Both the position numbers and the translations under genes were made by a program. A DNA stretch of 64,000 nt from Argentina anserina (lineage: Eukaryota; Streptophyta; Magnoliopsida; Rosales; Rosaceae). The notes below the pieces were generated by a model that was given only the letters and a program-made list of their open reading frames with translations, was not told where the DNA came from and searched no databases. Numbering within the stretch: position 1 is the stretch's first letter; each line of letters begins with the position of its first letter. Where the stretch lies: assembly GCF_933775445.1 (NCBI RefSeq), contig NC_065873.1, forward strand, positions 21,452,001 to 21,516,000, given 5' to 3'. Shown here one piece after another: positions 30,201 to 43,775 of the stretch.

Positions 30201-33200
30201 TGAACAACCGGGGCAAAAAACAGCTGGGAGAAGTTCACAGGCTGCAAGACCAACACCTGTCAGTCAGGCTCGTCCAATGTCTGTTGATGATATCCAAAAA
30301 GCAAAATTGCGAGCACAGTATATGCAAAGCAAGTATGGAAAGTCTGCTCCCTCTAATGAAAATAAAGATGTGAAGGCTGAAGGTGTGAACAACCTTCCAA
30401 TATCTCAGGCCAGCAATTTGCCTGTTGTACCTAACATTCCAGTTCAGTCCAATCGTGAAGAATCCAAAATACCTGTGACCCTTCCTTTGAAAGAGAGGGA
30501 AACTCCTGATATAAGCGTACAGCCTATTGCAAGTTTCCAGCCTATTGCTCCAAAGCTAAAAACAGATATGAAGGAGCACATCTGGGAGAAGTGCAGGAGA
30601 GTCCAAGTGCTGTGGAAGATGCCACCAGGTACATATGCTTTTAGTAGATCTTTGTTGATTCCTTTGGATTCTGTGCTCATGATATCGGTGCAAAAGCAGT
30701 AGACAAAGGGTTAAAAAGAGGTGATTAAGCTAAGTGATTGGAATTTAATGGAGAGAGAGAGGTGCTTTAGCATTTCCAATATATTTCTTGCAGGGAGAAT
30801 CCTTTACTTTTTTTTGTCTTTTGTTTTTAACTAATTAATTCTTCATCATGTTTACTGACTTTATATGATAGGATGGACTAACTCGGATGTGTATTTTCCA
30901 TGGAAAACTGGAGTTTTTGTTCGGTTGAATATACAAATCAAGTGATTTCTAATTGACTTGATAAAATATTATACTGTTTAGTGTGAATTGATAGAAGTGG
31001 ATATTCATCTTTAAATTTACTGTGGGCACAGCTGTTTGGATTTCTACTTGTAAACTTAGGAATTCTGTGGATCACTCCTGTTTAGATTGGACCACAAAGG
31101 ACACTTTGGAAATCAATCTTAAGATCCTATCTGGTGTTGATTTCTTATCACAATGTCTGCACAAGATACAAATTGAGGTTAAAAACTCAATCTTATAGCA
31201 GTTGATTGTGGCTCTTGAAATTCAGTAAAAGTTGGTATTGTTGGACTTTGCATCACTGTACATAATGTGATAGGTATCTGTATTAGTTAAGCATAAAGCA
31301 AGAAGGTTGGAGGATGACAGTTGCCAGGTGTTTAAAAGAACGGTGACTGAGTTGAGTGGGTGTTATATGCCAGATAATAAAAAATGGGATATTCAGTTTG
31401 TTTTCTAACCATATCAATTCTTTTTTAATTTAATCACTTGATTTCACTATCCCCTTCTATTCATTCAGCAGTATGATGTCATGTGTTGAAGGTTTTACTA
31501 TACTCAATTTCTGTTAGATATGTTCATGTTATGTTTCAAATCCCCAAAATTTGAACACGGTTTGAATCAGATAGGATTGAACAACATTTGCCATAAAAGA
31601 GCCTGGTTGTGATAAGATTTGTAAATCGTTTCTCTGATATAAATCTTTCATGTATGGAAGCAAATCCTGGATAATTTACCACGGGTTTATGCGGGGTCCA
31701 GTATGTATGTTTCATGTACCTAAGCTAGGCTGGGAACTATATGACGTGAGCTAAAATAATTGTATTACCATAAGTCTTGAATTATGAGCTTGAAATAATG
31801 AGTGAGGGGGCTACTGATGTTAAGCTGCACTTGAACATAAACTGGTTTCTCGGCGGGTTGTTTACTTCAACTTATATGGCCTGACTGAGGTGCCATGAAA
31901 CTGTGGAACCATGCTTGAATCTTAGTTGTATGTTCAGAAAGACAATCATCTCTACAGGGAAGTAACTGTTGGACAGTTTCCCATATAATTAATGGCCAAA
32001 TCCAATTTAAGCATTTACAGTAAATGGTTTGATTTGGTTCTAGACGTTCATTTCTTTTTTCATTTGAAGGGTTAGACATTCATTTTCTACAGGATGGCTG
32101 AACCACTCATTGATGATGTCTTTTTTTTTATGTCAATTTTTATTTTATTTTTCTCTTCTCCCCCTGTCTTGCTAAATACTAAAATGGTCAACCTCAAGAT
32201 ATGCAGCCCAGACATTATCTTTGTCATGTTTTTTCTCTTCTACTCGTGATTTTTTATTTTGGTGGTTGTCCTCTTTGGTTGGTTGAAGCTTTGTGAGATT
32301 TTAAGCAACCCTATCAATCTTTTCTTAATTCCCTTTTATTTCCTTTCTGCAGAAGTAAAACTCAATCCAGAATGGAGGGTTGGGGGTGGTGAGAATGGCA
32401 AAGAAATGGAAGTCCAGAAAAACAGAAACCACCGTGAGCGGGAAACTATTTACAACACATTGAAAGAGATACCACCTAACCCGAAGGAACCCTGGGATGT
32501 TGAAATGGACTATGATGACTCATTGACTCCAGTAATTCCAACAGAACAGCCACCTGACACTGATTGTACTGAAACACAACCTGCCCATAGTCAAGAAGTA
32601 AATAATGCAGCAGAAACGTTGGTTGTACCTTCTCAAGAAGTAAACAGTGTTGCTTCTTTGGCGCCGCTAAATAACACAGCAAGCAGCACAGCTGAACCAG
32701 ATATAGAGCTGCTTGCTGTGCTGCTAAAAAATCCAGAATTGGTGTTTGCCTTGACTTCTGGGCAGGCTAGTAACTTATCGAGTGAGGACACAGTAAAATT
32801 GCTGGATATGATTAAGGCCGGTGGGGCTGCTTTTGCTGGTAATTTAAATGGGTTAGCTAGTAAAATGGAGGAGAAGGTTGAAGTTTCTCTTCCATCCCCA
32901 ACACCTGCAAGCAACCCTGGAACGGTGCGTTACTTGGGCTCATTATGCAACTTTAGCCAGACCTTGTATACATTACATTCCAGTTTTTCACTAGCAGTAT
33001 ATACAGTACACTGTCTTCTTCTCCTCTCTTAGTCTCTACTGCACTAGAACCTGACGGCAAAGAACACTGAAAATCAAAATGAAAGTTTAGGCAGAACCCC
33101 ATATGATATATTGCTAAAAAGTAATCCCAAGTCATCCTGTAGAACTGTATGTGTGGCCATCAATAAAACAAGTGGCAAATTGTGACTTAGGGGGAGGTCT

Positions 33201-34299
33201 TTGTCTTCTGGTGCATATTCCATTGTACTTTATAGATAGTGGAGCTTCATTGTGGTGAACGGTGTTGGGCGAACCTCTATTGGATTGGATCATGGGAATG
33301 AGTCTGACTGATGCATGCAAAATAGGGAAAATGATAATCATGAAAATGCTGAGATTGGTTTTAATGTTTTAATTTCTATGGCCCATCAACTATTTTTGTT
33401 GACTCGCTCATCCATACTTGTGCTGATTGTTCATTTTCTTCTGTTTATTGATTTTACAGAGCGGATGGAGACCAGAAGCCACAAGGAATGCATTTTCACA
33501 GCAAAACTTGATGCAGAACAGAGTGAGCCATGGCTACAGTTCACCAGAAATGGCGGCCAACAACAACTTGGTGCCGTCGCAGCTTTCATCAGCTCTTACT
33601 AGTCCTCTACCACAGCGGCTAACGAGTGCCATCCGGGCAGTACCTGCATATTCACCTGAGCATGTTCATCAAATTCCTGATAGTACAACCCTACCATCAC
33701 ACTTGCAGCATAACTATTCAAACATGGCTGTTCCTTCGGTTTGGGGTGAAAGCACAAGTAATGGCAGGCCAGAACCGTCATATAACTCTTTTAATGTGGC
33801 GGCAGAAAGGCAGCCTAACTCGCTCCCATCACCCTTCTTGTCCACTCCAATACACCAACAAAGACACTCCCCACAACCAGTGCAACGACAAAACCATTAC
33901 TCCGAGTCGCCCTATTTCTCTAAACCACCAACTGTGAAACACGGACTCCCGCTTTCCGATTCATGGAGATCTGATAGGCAGGGTCTACCTTCGAACTATC
34001 GTTATTTAGAGAACCAAAATCAGTACTACAATGCACCATCGTATGGCGGACCTTTGCAACAGCAAGCTCAGCTGAGGTCAGGTCCTCCATATGAAGGTTC
34101 TGAATATATGTCCAATGGAGGAGGTTTTGAATCGTGGAGTCCTCCAGAGGATAGCCCGGCTAGGAATGCCGAGTATAACATGTATGGAAGAAACGCGTAC
34201 GGGCCTGCGGACAGGTCAAGGCAAAGAAATACTCAAACTCCTGGATACCAAGATTATAGTAGGCAAGGACACAGGTGGCCGAACCGCGGCAGACACTGA
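27235..34299 (+). CDS. LD: LUMINIDEPENDENS homeodomain protein, autonomous flowering pathway
   Basis: Thirteen exons: 27235-27396, 27524-27551, 27683-27813, 28068-28591, 28676-28769, 28850-28943, 29299-29428, 29506-29557, 29638-29681, 29774-29847, about 30164-30628, 32353-32924, 33460-34299. They total about 1069 codons; the exon 11 acceptor could also be at 30170, two residues shorter. The homeodomain-like region is at about residues 60-125 (KRPRDLLNPKAIKYMQ through QVREFFNSQRSRVRR). A TFIIS N-terminal-like helical domain follows at about 250-360 (ETFSGQVKLLELI, FLTKGGVMILVTWL). Conserved later blocks include RPMSVDDIQKAKLRAQYMQSK, PWDVEMDYDDS and EVSLPSPTPASNPG. The tail is Gln/Ser/Tyr-rich. 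In Arabidopsis LD is a nuclear repressor of floral repressors in the autonomous pathway. Unusual here is a six-unit, 12-residue repeat at residues 151-222. Intron 11 is the largest, 1.7 kb. Confidence 0.97.
28197..28412 (+). repeat. LD: 36-bp coding minisatellite in LD exon 4, six units
   Basis: Six consecutive 36-bp units encode variants of PxNPLPLNTxGx. DNA identity between neighbouring units is high. The number of units is a multiple of whole codons, so copy changes keep the frame. Confidence 0.93.
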
Positions 34300-35504
34300 C
34301 TCACTGAGTTTGATATCACCAGAGGGTGGATGTTTGTTAATAACCGATAAATAGAATCGAGTCTGATATTTAAGATGAGCGGAGTATTGAAACCAGTAGA
34401 GCTTGTACGAACCCGTATTGACCGTGACCCTGTGAGCTAGAAAGAAAAGATTGATTCTGACCAAACTTGGTTCGGGATATGCATATAACTAGACAGCTAA
34501 TTGTTCTTATTCCTCCACTTTGATATAGTTGAATCCTTTGCTTGACTTTTGGAAACTGAGTTCATGACCCGTGGTGGTAAAAACTAAAAATCAAAGGAAA
34601 GTAAAACTTGGTGTGGTTAAAGCAGAGAAGGCAGAGAAGAACACTTAATCTCATGCGTCTATTAGCAGTTCCCTATTTTTCTTTTATTTTTTTCGGGGTT
34701 ATTAAAACTTGAGAATCAAGTATTCGATCTTGCGTTTCTAAATCTTATGGGAATAGGTTTGTACGTAAAATATTAACGGTGGCTACCAAGTTTTAACATG
34801 CTAAAAAAAGATTCTGCCATTTTGAATTCCTTTCCCCCCATGCATTTTTAGTCTTGTTCTTAAACAACTTGGACATGGAGTTGTAATTTTTGGAATTCTA
34901 ATACCACTCGTAGATGGATTAGTGAGTGACCCATGCATAATAACACCATATCCCTCTGCTATATATAGAGCCATCTAAGCTGCACTTTACCACAGTACCT
35001 GAATTAAAGAATCATTTAGCTTTCAAAGCACAGCATCTGATCTAGCAAACCTTCAACCATTAATAATGGCTACTCCTGTTCGCCAGATCGAATTGTTTGT
35101 TGCAAAGCAAGAACTATATATTTCAGTGCATATATCAGATTGATATATATATATATACATATATATATTCCATATCCAGAGTGAAGCCTCACTCTGAAAT
35201 TACAGAGTGAAGTTCCAATTTTAGCACATTTTTTGATTAAATTTTTTCATCACAAGTGATTTAATATTTAGGTATATTATTTAAGATCATCTCTGTAAAG
35301 TTTAATTTAAAAAATCATCATCACATCATCATCCACCACTGATTCATCTTTTTACAAAGTTTTAATCGTTGTCTTTAGGGCAGGAACATGCTCATGTGGG
35401 AAGAGAAGTCTTTTCAAGCCCATGTTTCATCAGAGTATGAGGACACTGGAGGATTTCCAGAAATTTCATGCGAAGCCTTCCAAGAAAGAGAAAAGGCCGT
35501 CGAC

Positions 35505-35960
35505 AAAATGGCAGTGCCCTCCACGGGTTGGCTCAAAATTAACATGGATGGAATGAGGCTTTTCAGGTGCAAAATGGGACCGGGGGAATCAGAGTAGCTG
35601 CAGGGATGATCTTGGCACGGGTATTGCCGCTATTGCTAGACTTTTTTGTATGCACATTCCGCGTTAAATATGGAGGCCGAAACGTGCAGAGCAGGTCTTC
35701 TACATGGTATTCACCAAGGTCGGACGAACGTAGTTATCAAGAGCGACACTGCCATCCTAGAATCTTTCGGAGGTAAGTCGAGTTTTGGATGATTGTAAAG
35801 TTTGTTTATCTACTTTCCAGTATGCTGGGGTTTGACATATCTACGGTGAAGTAAATGGTGTTGCACATAGACGTGCAAACCTTGCTAGTAATAGACTAGT
35901 TGATGAGGTGTAGTTAGATGAGACTCCTACTATTATTTATGACAGTTTAGGTATTACGTC
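35505..35960 (+). pseudogene. RNase H-like (RVT_3) fragment of a non-LTR element, broken
   Basis: Conceptual reading across frames gives PSTGWLKINMDG (first catalytic Asp), then NMEAETCRAGLLHGIH (Glu) and VVIKSDTAILESFGG (Asp), and finally NGVAHRRANLASN (His). This is the order seen in the plant RVT_3 RNase H domain found in LINE-type polyproteins. Frameshifts and stops separate the blocks. An A run at about 36051-36059 follows and may mark the 3' end. Confidence 0.75.
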
Positions 35961-36921
35961 ACCTTGTTGCAAAACATTTATATTAATATAATAAATGGAA
36001 CCGGGTGTGAGGCTGAACCTCCAAATTAGGCTGAGTTCCAAATCCCTCTTAAAAAAAAATTCAAGACATCAACTTCTTAGCTCATCAAATTAGAGTGCAC
36101 CATTCTCACATGTTCATGGGAGCAGATTTTTTTGCCATTGTGACACAAAAATCTAGAGGTGTTGAATTTGCCAATCTGGAGGTATTAGTAGGGAAGACTA
36201 GTTGAAGGCTTTAAGGTTTAGACTAGAAATTAAATTCCTAAATTATCATTGGTGTTGCTTACATATGATGACTAGGAAAATAAAAGATACTTCTGCTCTT
36301 TCTCAATTTGGACTTCGGAAACATGTTTCTAAAGAGTTATTTCTTTGCATTAGCCTTTTTTTAATGTAACTGAAATTGTAAGCTAGCACTTATAGACTTG
36401 GCCAATGGCCACATTCATCTTACAATACAATCCAGATAGAAACCCGGAACAATTATTAATTAAAACTTATGCTCTCCCATATGGATTTCATAGGCTTCCT
36501 TTGATGTAAGATTGTTCAAAGCCTCTATCACATTTTTTAAGAACATTGAAGAATGATATTTCAAAGGCTCTTATAGAGAACAAATTTCTTTCACAAAACC
36601 GGCTCAGAAATCCGTCAACTTCTTATCATCCGCCACCACCTCTTCATCATTGTCATCATCACCACCACCAATCCACCACCAATGCACCACCAATTCCTCT
36701 TCTTACAAAGTTTTGATCAATTATCTTAAAGGTTATTCATCTCTTCCTTGAAAATTATACCTTTAGTTCAAGATATCAAGTTTTTAGCCTATTAGATTGT
36801 AGTGCGCTCATTCACATATTTTTTTCATCAAAATCTCTATATTTCAATTTTCAACCACAACGAATCAGAGAAACAAAAAAATGAGTTACCCAGACGAAGC
36901 CTCTTCGTGTATTCCTTAAAA

Positions 36922-37110
36922 TCATTTAGATCTATGCCATAAGTGTAGTTCTCCGAAATGGAGGACATGAGATGTTGAGCGCCGGCAGACTGGCTTAGGA
37001 GTTAACATGTGGTTGGACTTGGCTGTAGGGGGTTCCAGAATGCGATTGACGGCGGTTAACGCCGCAAGTCCAACGACGAATGTAGCAACGAGGTACAAAG
37101 TGGCAGCCAT
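36922..37110 (-). CDS. Small hypothetical protein with one hydrophobic segment
   Basis: A 62-codon frame starting at the second ATG of the longer frame (MAATLYLVATFVVGLAALTAV...) would give a short N-terminal membrane segment or signal peptide and a basic tail. No family recognised. The leader just upstream of the ATG (GCAGCCATTGCTGGAGAGAGC on the plus strand) has a similar copy near 37671, hinting at a local duplication. Could be a non-coding coincidence. Confidence 0.3.
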   Translation of the reverse strand: MAATLYLVATFVVGLAALTAVNRILEPPTAKSNHMLTPKPVCRRSTSHVLHFGELHLWHRSK

Positions 37111-38534
37111 TGCTGGAGAGAGCAAAGAAGGTAGAAAGAGATGATGGCCAGAGAGAGAGAGAGAGACAGTTGTGTCACTTTTAAAGTGTAGAAATACTTT
37201 TGATAGTGAGCACAAATTTGGGATTCTATGGGTAAAGATTGTTCAGTCCAAGTTCGACATGATTCTTACCTTTTTCTTGGCCAAGATAGTAAAGACTGAC
37301 CTTAGGAACAACTGGGGTTGAGTGAGTAGACGAAGAACCAGCCATGTGAGTGGACGAACCATGCAGCCATAAGAGTGATCTATGTTGTGTTTTGTTATAG
37401 TTTTTTTTTTAAAGCTTTGCAAGTAGAAAAGATATGCTCTCATAATAGGTAGCTATAGATATATAGCAGAGTGCTATTGAACATATGTTAGCAAATGCAT
37501 TTTTTAAAAATAAAAATTATTTAGTTCAAAATATTCACCAATCAAAAAAGCAATGTACTAATCTCACATGTGATTGATGTCACTTGTTAGTCTTTTACAC
37601 CGTTCAGAAAGAAGAGGCTGAACCTCACATGTAAGAGGAAACGTGTGAAAGGAAGAGAGAGGAGGTTGACAACCATTGCTGGATAGAGCGAATGAGGGAG
37701 AAGGAGTTGATGACCCGAGAGAGATAGATAGAGAGAATTAGAGAAGGTCTATTTTACTCAAAGAAAGCATGTCCTCTATGTGTGAAGATCTGAGACACTA
37801 TTTGTATTACCGTGTTATTTTCTCAGACGCGCGTGATTGTTTCGTGCTCAATACGATAAGAGGGATGATTAATTATAAAATTTATTTCTTCATTCACTAT
37901 TTTACTCGTAATAAAGTGAGAGAAGAGGTTGGTGAATGTAAAAAAGTAATTAGCATGAATTTATCCAAAAAAAAAAAGAGTAATTAGCATGGAGGAAGTT
38001 GGTGGTGTAATGTGACGTGAAGTGAGTGAAAAAGATGAAGATGGACGTTGCCGGTGTATCATGGATGAAATTGTAATGTACTGAAGAGAAAAATATCTAA
38101 TTGAAGAGGAGTCATAATCTTAACAGGATCACTAACAATAGAAATAAAAAAGATTACAAAACCAAGGAAAGCAACATCCACTAAACCCGACCATTAGGTG
38201 TCAAAAAACACTAACAGAGTTAAAAAAAAGTAACAGCTCATATGACTTGTACTTTATGCCTTGGGAGTGTAAAATCCGGCCTCATTAATTAAAAGTTTAA
38301 AACAAAACACAAGTTTGATCGTATACCAAATTTTTTTTATGACTTTTCTAAGCGATAATGATTAACGGTAACTCTTTTTTTATGTTTGAGAAATGACATT
38401 TCTTCTTCGTGTTGGTGCCACAAACGCGGAAATGCCCACATTTGATATGCCACTTTTATCCATCCGTATTTTCTTTTAAACTTGATTTTACACGAATAAC
38501 TACTTGACTCAAGACATGTTTAACAACTAAAACA

Positions 38535-38735
38535 TGCATATTCTTTCAGGATGAAATAATTGTATATTATTGAATAATATGAGAGCATATATATATATAT
38601 ATATAGGTATTACATCACCTGAATCCCGCAGGATTCGGAGTCCTAATCTATTACAGAAATGCAAATCTATCTCTAACAGTAAACCTAATAAGGCTAAGAC
38701 ACACACAAAGGTAGAATAATAATTCTCCCGGAACA
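38535..38735 (-). repeat. 3' LTR of the second Copia element
   Basis: About 201 bp, similar to 44237-44428 with visible substitutions and a TA-run difference. The shared core includes CCTGAATCCCGCAGGATTC, an 8-bp hyphen-free palindrome-like word in both copies. Confidence 0.85.
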
Positions 38736-39589
38736 CTCCCCCTTGTGTCACATGCCTAGGTTGCATGGTGCACACATCGTTGCCTCGGTAAAAACCTTGT
38801 CAAGCAAAATAAAAACCTCTTGGGTAAAAACAAAAGCTTTATCGAAGGGAAAAAGAGCACAACGCACCGTCTACATTTGATAGCATCATGTGAGGTCGAC
38901 TCCCCCTGAAGTCTACGAAACAACTCCCCCTGATTAGTGCCATAATCATGGAGTACAAAGAACAACGTATACAACGTTCATTACATGTTTCTCAAACGTA
39001 GTCTTGGGCCAATGATTAATCATTAATCTAGCCACACATCCTTAAATCATACATGCTATACTTAGCCAAACTTAGATCTTAGGAATAAAGATTGCATAAC
39101 AACTCAAAACAAGAGTTTGTAATGAAAATCAGATTCTCGGAGGTGTCCCTGGAAACACATATACCTTTCCAACGGTACCAATTTCACCATATTCCATCGA
39201 GCGAGCTGTCTTGTAAGTCTCGTTGAAGTTGACCTACGAAACTGGACAGATTCTGATTTGTCACATTTAATGTGTCTTTCGCAAAAAGAATGGGGGAATT
39301 GACCAATGAAGGACTGATTTTGGTCTGAAGCGGAACCGTATGTATCCTTTACGCTACTAGTGTCGACTGCTACACCAAGGCGTACGTTGATGTTGCTGGA
39401 GCTGCTGGCGGCGTTGGTGTGGATATGATTTGTGTTGATTCACTAAGGGTAGAACTAAACCCATGTCAAAGGAGCAATGCAAGTCCAATGACGATGCATA
39501 GGCGCAGAGTTAATCACGTCATAATGAAAGCAATAGTGTCCCAAAAACACTTACATATATGAATCTATAACTCATTGAATCTCTTCATC

Positions 39590-40130
39590 ATCTTTACTTA
39601 GACGGAATAGAGAATCAAGAATTAGCTTTCATATGAACACATATGGGTATGAGTTCTTGCAATCGATTGTACTACGTTCTCTCGAACGTCGCAATCTGAT
39701 TACATAAGTACTCCGTGGTCTGGAGTCATTTAAAGTCCCTGGGGCACTCTCATATCTGCGTCAAGATCCCTTTACAGATATTCTATGACCACCATCATAT
39801 GTTGCAAATCAGTTTTCATGGACACTACTACTGATCAAGTAGCGGAAAACAATTATGTCCACAACGAGAGAATATAACTCATCGTAGTCAATACTAGGAT
39901 AATGAGGCAATCTTTGCGCCATAAGTCCTGCATATATCGCATGACTTCATCTTTTTCATTATACTTACGAACAACGACCATCATAACAAGTTTAGTTCAG
40001 CCTCTATTGATTCTTTCCACTTCGGTCAAGTTACTCATCGTTGATGCTTTACAACGAAATAAGAGCATAAGCGAACACATCATCAATCATGGGTGATCAA
40101 TCCATTAAACACACGCGCGCGATGTATACG
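39590..40130 (-). pseudogene. Copia reverse transcriptase remnant
   Basis: Minus-strand translation shows RT N-terminal blocks: VFAYALIS, VRKYNEKDEVMRY, SIDYDELYSLVVDIIVFRYLIS and then DADMRVPQGL, with stops between later blocks. The catalytic YVDD segment is not visible. Confidence 0.75.
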
Positions 40131-41059
40131 ATCAATTCGTGAGATTTCTATTCTTCTCTAACATCAACAAAATGAGTCTGTAGCGTCCCACAGAAACTTA
40201 GTTGATACACATGTTTAGAGAATATCTATTGATGATGAGCGAAATACTTGTGCCTACGCACATCGCTTGTTTATGGTTTTGATTCCAGAGAATAATAGTC
40301 TCCCCCTCATCTAGGTAGGAGCCAAGACCGAACCTATGACCCTTACTAGTCCATCTTTGCGTTTGCCGCCTTAGTTTTGCGGTGCAATACCACGGGCGCT
40401 GACAACACCACAGCGTACGATGGTGCCATCGCCGGCTTCATTCCCACTGTCAGGGATGGTGCCAATGGTGCTAGGACCAGGTCATATGAAATTCTCCCAT
40501 ATTCTAAGAGTTCCAACCTTACCGGCACATCACAGTATTTATGTGCGATCTCGTCACTTTTGCAATATCAGTAAAGTCATTGAGCATCGAATCTTTGACT
40601 TTCTGGAGGTAGATAATGCGTTGCACATTTGCTCACTTTGAGTAGTGTAGGATCTTAATGAGACATAGTGCCACACCACGTCAATTCCTGGCGTTAAAAC
40701 CGGAATGGGAGCATTACATATCTCCCCCTAATGACGAGAAGTATGTCTTATCAAAGTGACCGTCTGCTAATATCGCAGGATAGAGATCAACGGTTGTAGA
40801 TTGGAAATAGCGGACAAGTGTTGGTGATTCATAAATCATAACCAACCAAAATACTTAATCGTTTCAAGTAGACCCATTGAGATAACTACAATAGAGGCAC
40901 ATAAACAACTTTAACCAAATAGGCGTTTAATGAAAAGAACGTTGGGATTGTATCCAGTAACCATCTAGTACCCACTAAACGCTTGGCAAGTTGTGGGTCT
41001 AAAACGAATAAGTGTCGCTGCATGCAACATCATTACATATCCCTATGTAAAAATTGGTA

Positions 41060-41542
41060 GGTTAGTACCCATAACCAAGTCCGAGCTCTGCTGGATCGTG
41101 CAATGAATGAACATGAGGAATAATATGTTCAACGACGATCCCAGTAGATATGCAAAACGAAATCATAAGAGTCGTGGAGGTGAACTCTCCAACGGTATCC
41201 AATCAAATAGATTTGAGAGGGTGGGAAGGGTGGTGAGCCCTTAGTATGATGATCATAGCTAAAAACTTAGCAAATGCAGCATTCCTTGTGGAAAGCAAAG
41301 CGACGTGTGACCAACGCGTCGATGCTCTTAACCTATACCATAAAAATACCGAAAAATATCCGCATTCCGTTGGATAAGGTCCCTAATGGCACCTTAAATA
41401 CTTTGTAAGAATGGAATGTTCTCGGTTGGAGCCTTAGCAAAGAAGGATTTCCATTAAATCTAGCAAGAGAACAAGCTTTGCAAAATGAGCGATGGGCATC
41501 AAAGATTGTCATGGAGGCATTAGAAAACACGGGAGGCATCAC
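41060..41542 (-). pseudogene. Copia integrase remnant
   Basis: The open piece 41542-41333 contains the CxxC half of the integrase zinc finger (CKAC) and RTFHSYKVFKV. Degenerate core sequence continues down to about 41060 with a GEFTS-like block. Confidence 0.7.
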
Positions 41543-43721
41543 AAGCTCCTATGAAGGAGGGGATGCCGCCACTGATGACCTGAATACCATGGAGCCGCCG
41601 AGAGGGGTAGGCTCGGCCTCACCGTGTGGAGCACGGGTGAGGTGGTCCTCCAATCGCTTCGTGAACATGAAAAATAGATGATCATGTGAATTTCAAAGAA
41701 CTCGAATCATCATATCTCGTTCAAAATGACCAAAAATGATCATGTCAAAAACCGAGAAAACAGCAAAACCGAACCCATGATTCAAATAATCTTGAGTTAC
41801 ATAAAGCTACTGCTGCAGGTAAGTAAAGTCATGTCTGCAGGCTAACAAAGCTACTATCTAAGCTTGAAAAAACTACTGTCAATGAAATCTGACAGATTTA
41901 TTCCTCTCAATTCTTAACACAAATACCAAGATGAAAATTCATCATTGGCATGTAGGGCCTTTGAAACCTTAGCAAGACACGAAGATATAAAACACAATCT
42001 CCGCACGAGATCTGTAAAACAACTACTTGCGCCGTAGGACAGTGTGGGTGATTACGCAATTAGCAAGACACTCGATTTCACGGCGGGACATTCTCAAAAT
42101 AAATTAAGAGAGTCAACAATGCGGTGAACTTCTCTAGACAATACGTCGTAGGATATTGTAAGAGGGGGGGGGGGATTGAAACAAATGTGCAATCCCATTG
42201 AGTGCATCACATGGCAATAGAACTACATTCTTCAACTTAAGAGTTGGAAAAACATGGTATTGGAGCAGTTGAATACCAAACAATTAGGGTGGAAAACCAT
42301 CCACTTGGTGCGGGTAGTCACCAATAATAATAAAATCGTTTGAGCTACGAAACGATTTGGAGAAAACCAAAAAATTAACCGGAAAACCATGTCAAAATAA
42401 CTCAAAACTGGGTGAAATTTGGACTGGAAAACGTGGCAGTAAAAACTGTGGGAAATATGACGGAAAAATAACGAGAAATGACGAAAAAATCGTCAACAAC
42501 TCACCGGAACCGGTCGCGCCGATTTCCGGAAAACCGGCCGGCGACAGTCGGAGCTGGCCGGCAAGGAGGCCGGGGCTGCTGTCCAACAGGGGACGCCGGT
42601 AGGAACTGGATGGTGGCGCTAGAAACGTTGGTAAGTGGCCGGAAGGCGGCCAAAATGCCAGAAAACATTCTGGAAACGCCGGAACAGTAATCGGGAAAAA
42701 CGATGTCAATTTTGACATTTCGGGGTCCGTTTTCCAAATTTGAAGGTCCAAAATCACAATGTAGTGCTATTGGGGTCCCATGTAACCAAAAAGCGGCCAA
42801 TTTAAAAACCACGTGAGTTGCAAACGTTGTCCATTCATGCTAAGTCAAGGCAAATAAAATTCTCACGAGATCATCTTGTAAACAAGGAATACGAGAAATT
42901 TTATTGAATATGCCAATATTTAATACAATACAAACAAGCTTCCAATTCCAATAGACGACTTAAGCTAAAGTCGAGTAAGAATCATGGCAATGCCAACGTC
43001 ATACTTGAAAAATAGTAAGCAGAAAACATAGTCAAAATAGATTAACTAATCAAAAGACCGTAGCAACAAAATCTTGCATATCGGATCGGGAAGAGCCGTA
43101 GCCTGAGGCTAAAAAATGTGCTTACTTGAAAATGGAAGAATGTTACGTTTCTATCTCCAAAATTTCCTCAAGAAATAGATACAGGTGCCAAAAATGGCAT
43201 GTCTTTCTCAGATGTGGAGTATGGTTCAAGGTCAATTCTGGTAATACAACGCCATAGACGTTTATTGAATCACTTTAAGTGTGTCCCATAGAATGTGTTA
43301 TTTTTGAGATCTTTTGTCAGCAAATAGTGCTGCATCAGAGTAATGAATCAACTCAAATAAATGAGTACGTAGACCTTGGGATTATCGTTTATAGACATGA
43401 GTTTAAGAAAACTCAAACATTCAAATAACAGTTGCGATGGCGACGAATCCATGAGAAACGAGGGTTGTATTGGTTTCGAATAATCGAAATATTCAAGTAT
43501 GTAACCGAAATTAGAAGGGTTGTGATGTATATGGTCACAAAATAATCGCTGCATATCGGTGATTCTCATGATCGCACCCAAAAGAACGGTGTACTCAGAC
43601 AACCACACGAAATCGATTTCTTCATTTTAAATAATAACGTGACTCCCCCAGGACCGTCACACGAAAAATGTCGACCAAGATGGGAATCATTTCCCTCTTT
43701 GGTCTCATCGGCGTTATAAGA

Positions 43722-43775
43722 AGGCTGGAAAAGAGACATGAAGAAGGCTGGAAAAGAGACATGAAGAAGGCTAAT
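43722..43775. repeat. Short tandem duplication of 23 bp, about 2.3 copies
   Basis: GAAGGCTGGAAAAGAGACAT recurs with a 23-bp period and ends in a partial third copy (GAAGAAGGCT). Confidence 0.8.

Larger units (their letters stand above)
34300..38534. other. LD 3' UTR and a repeat-rich spacer
   Basis: The LD 3' UTR occupies the first few hundred bases. A TATATATA box followed by a leader-like stretch and ATGGCTACTCC (about 34971-35065) looks like the front of a gene, but its frame closes after about 25 codons. An RNase H fragment (35505-35960) and repeated flanking sequences follow and are listed separately. Purine-rich GAGAGA stretches occur near 37150 and 37700. Confidence 0.45.

Noticed and set aside
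34971..35140. TATA box plus ATG suggesting a gene start
   Set aside because: The frame closes after about 25 codons and no downstream exon could be matched.
42392..42812. Pro/Ser-rich minus-strand frames
   Set aside because: Open only because the DNA is GC-rich; no Copia gag motif and overlapping frames in several phases.
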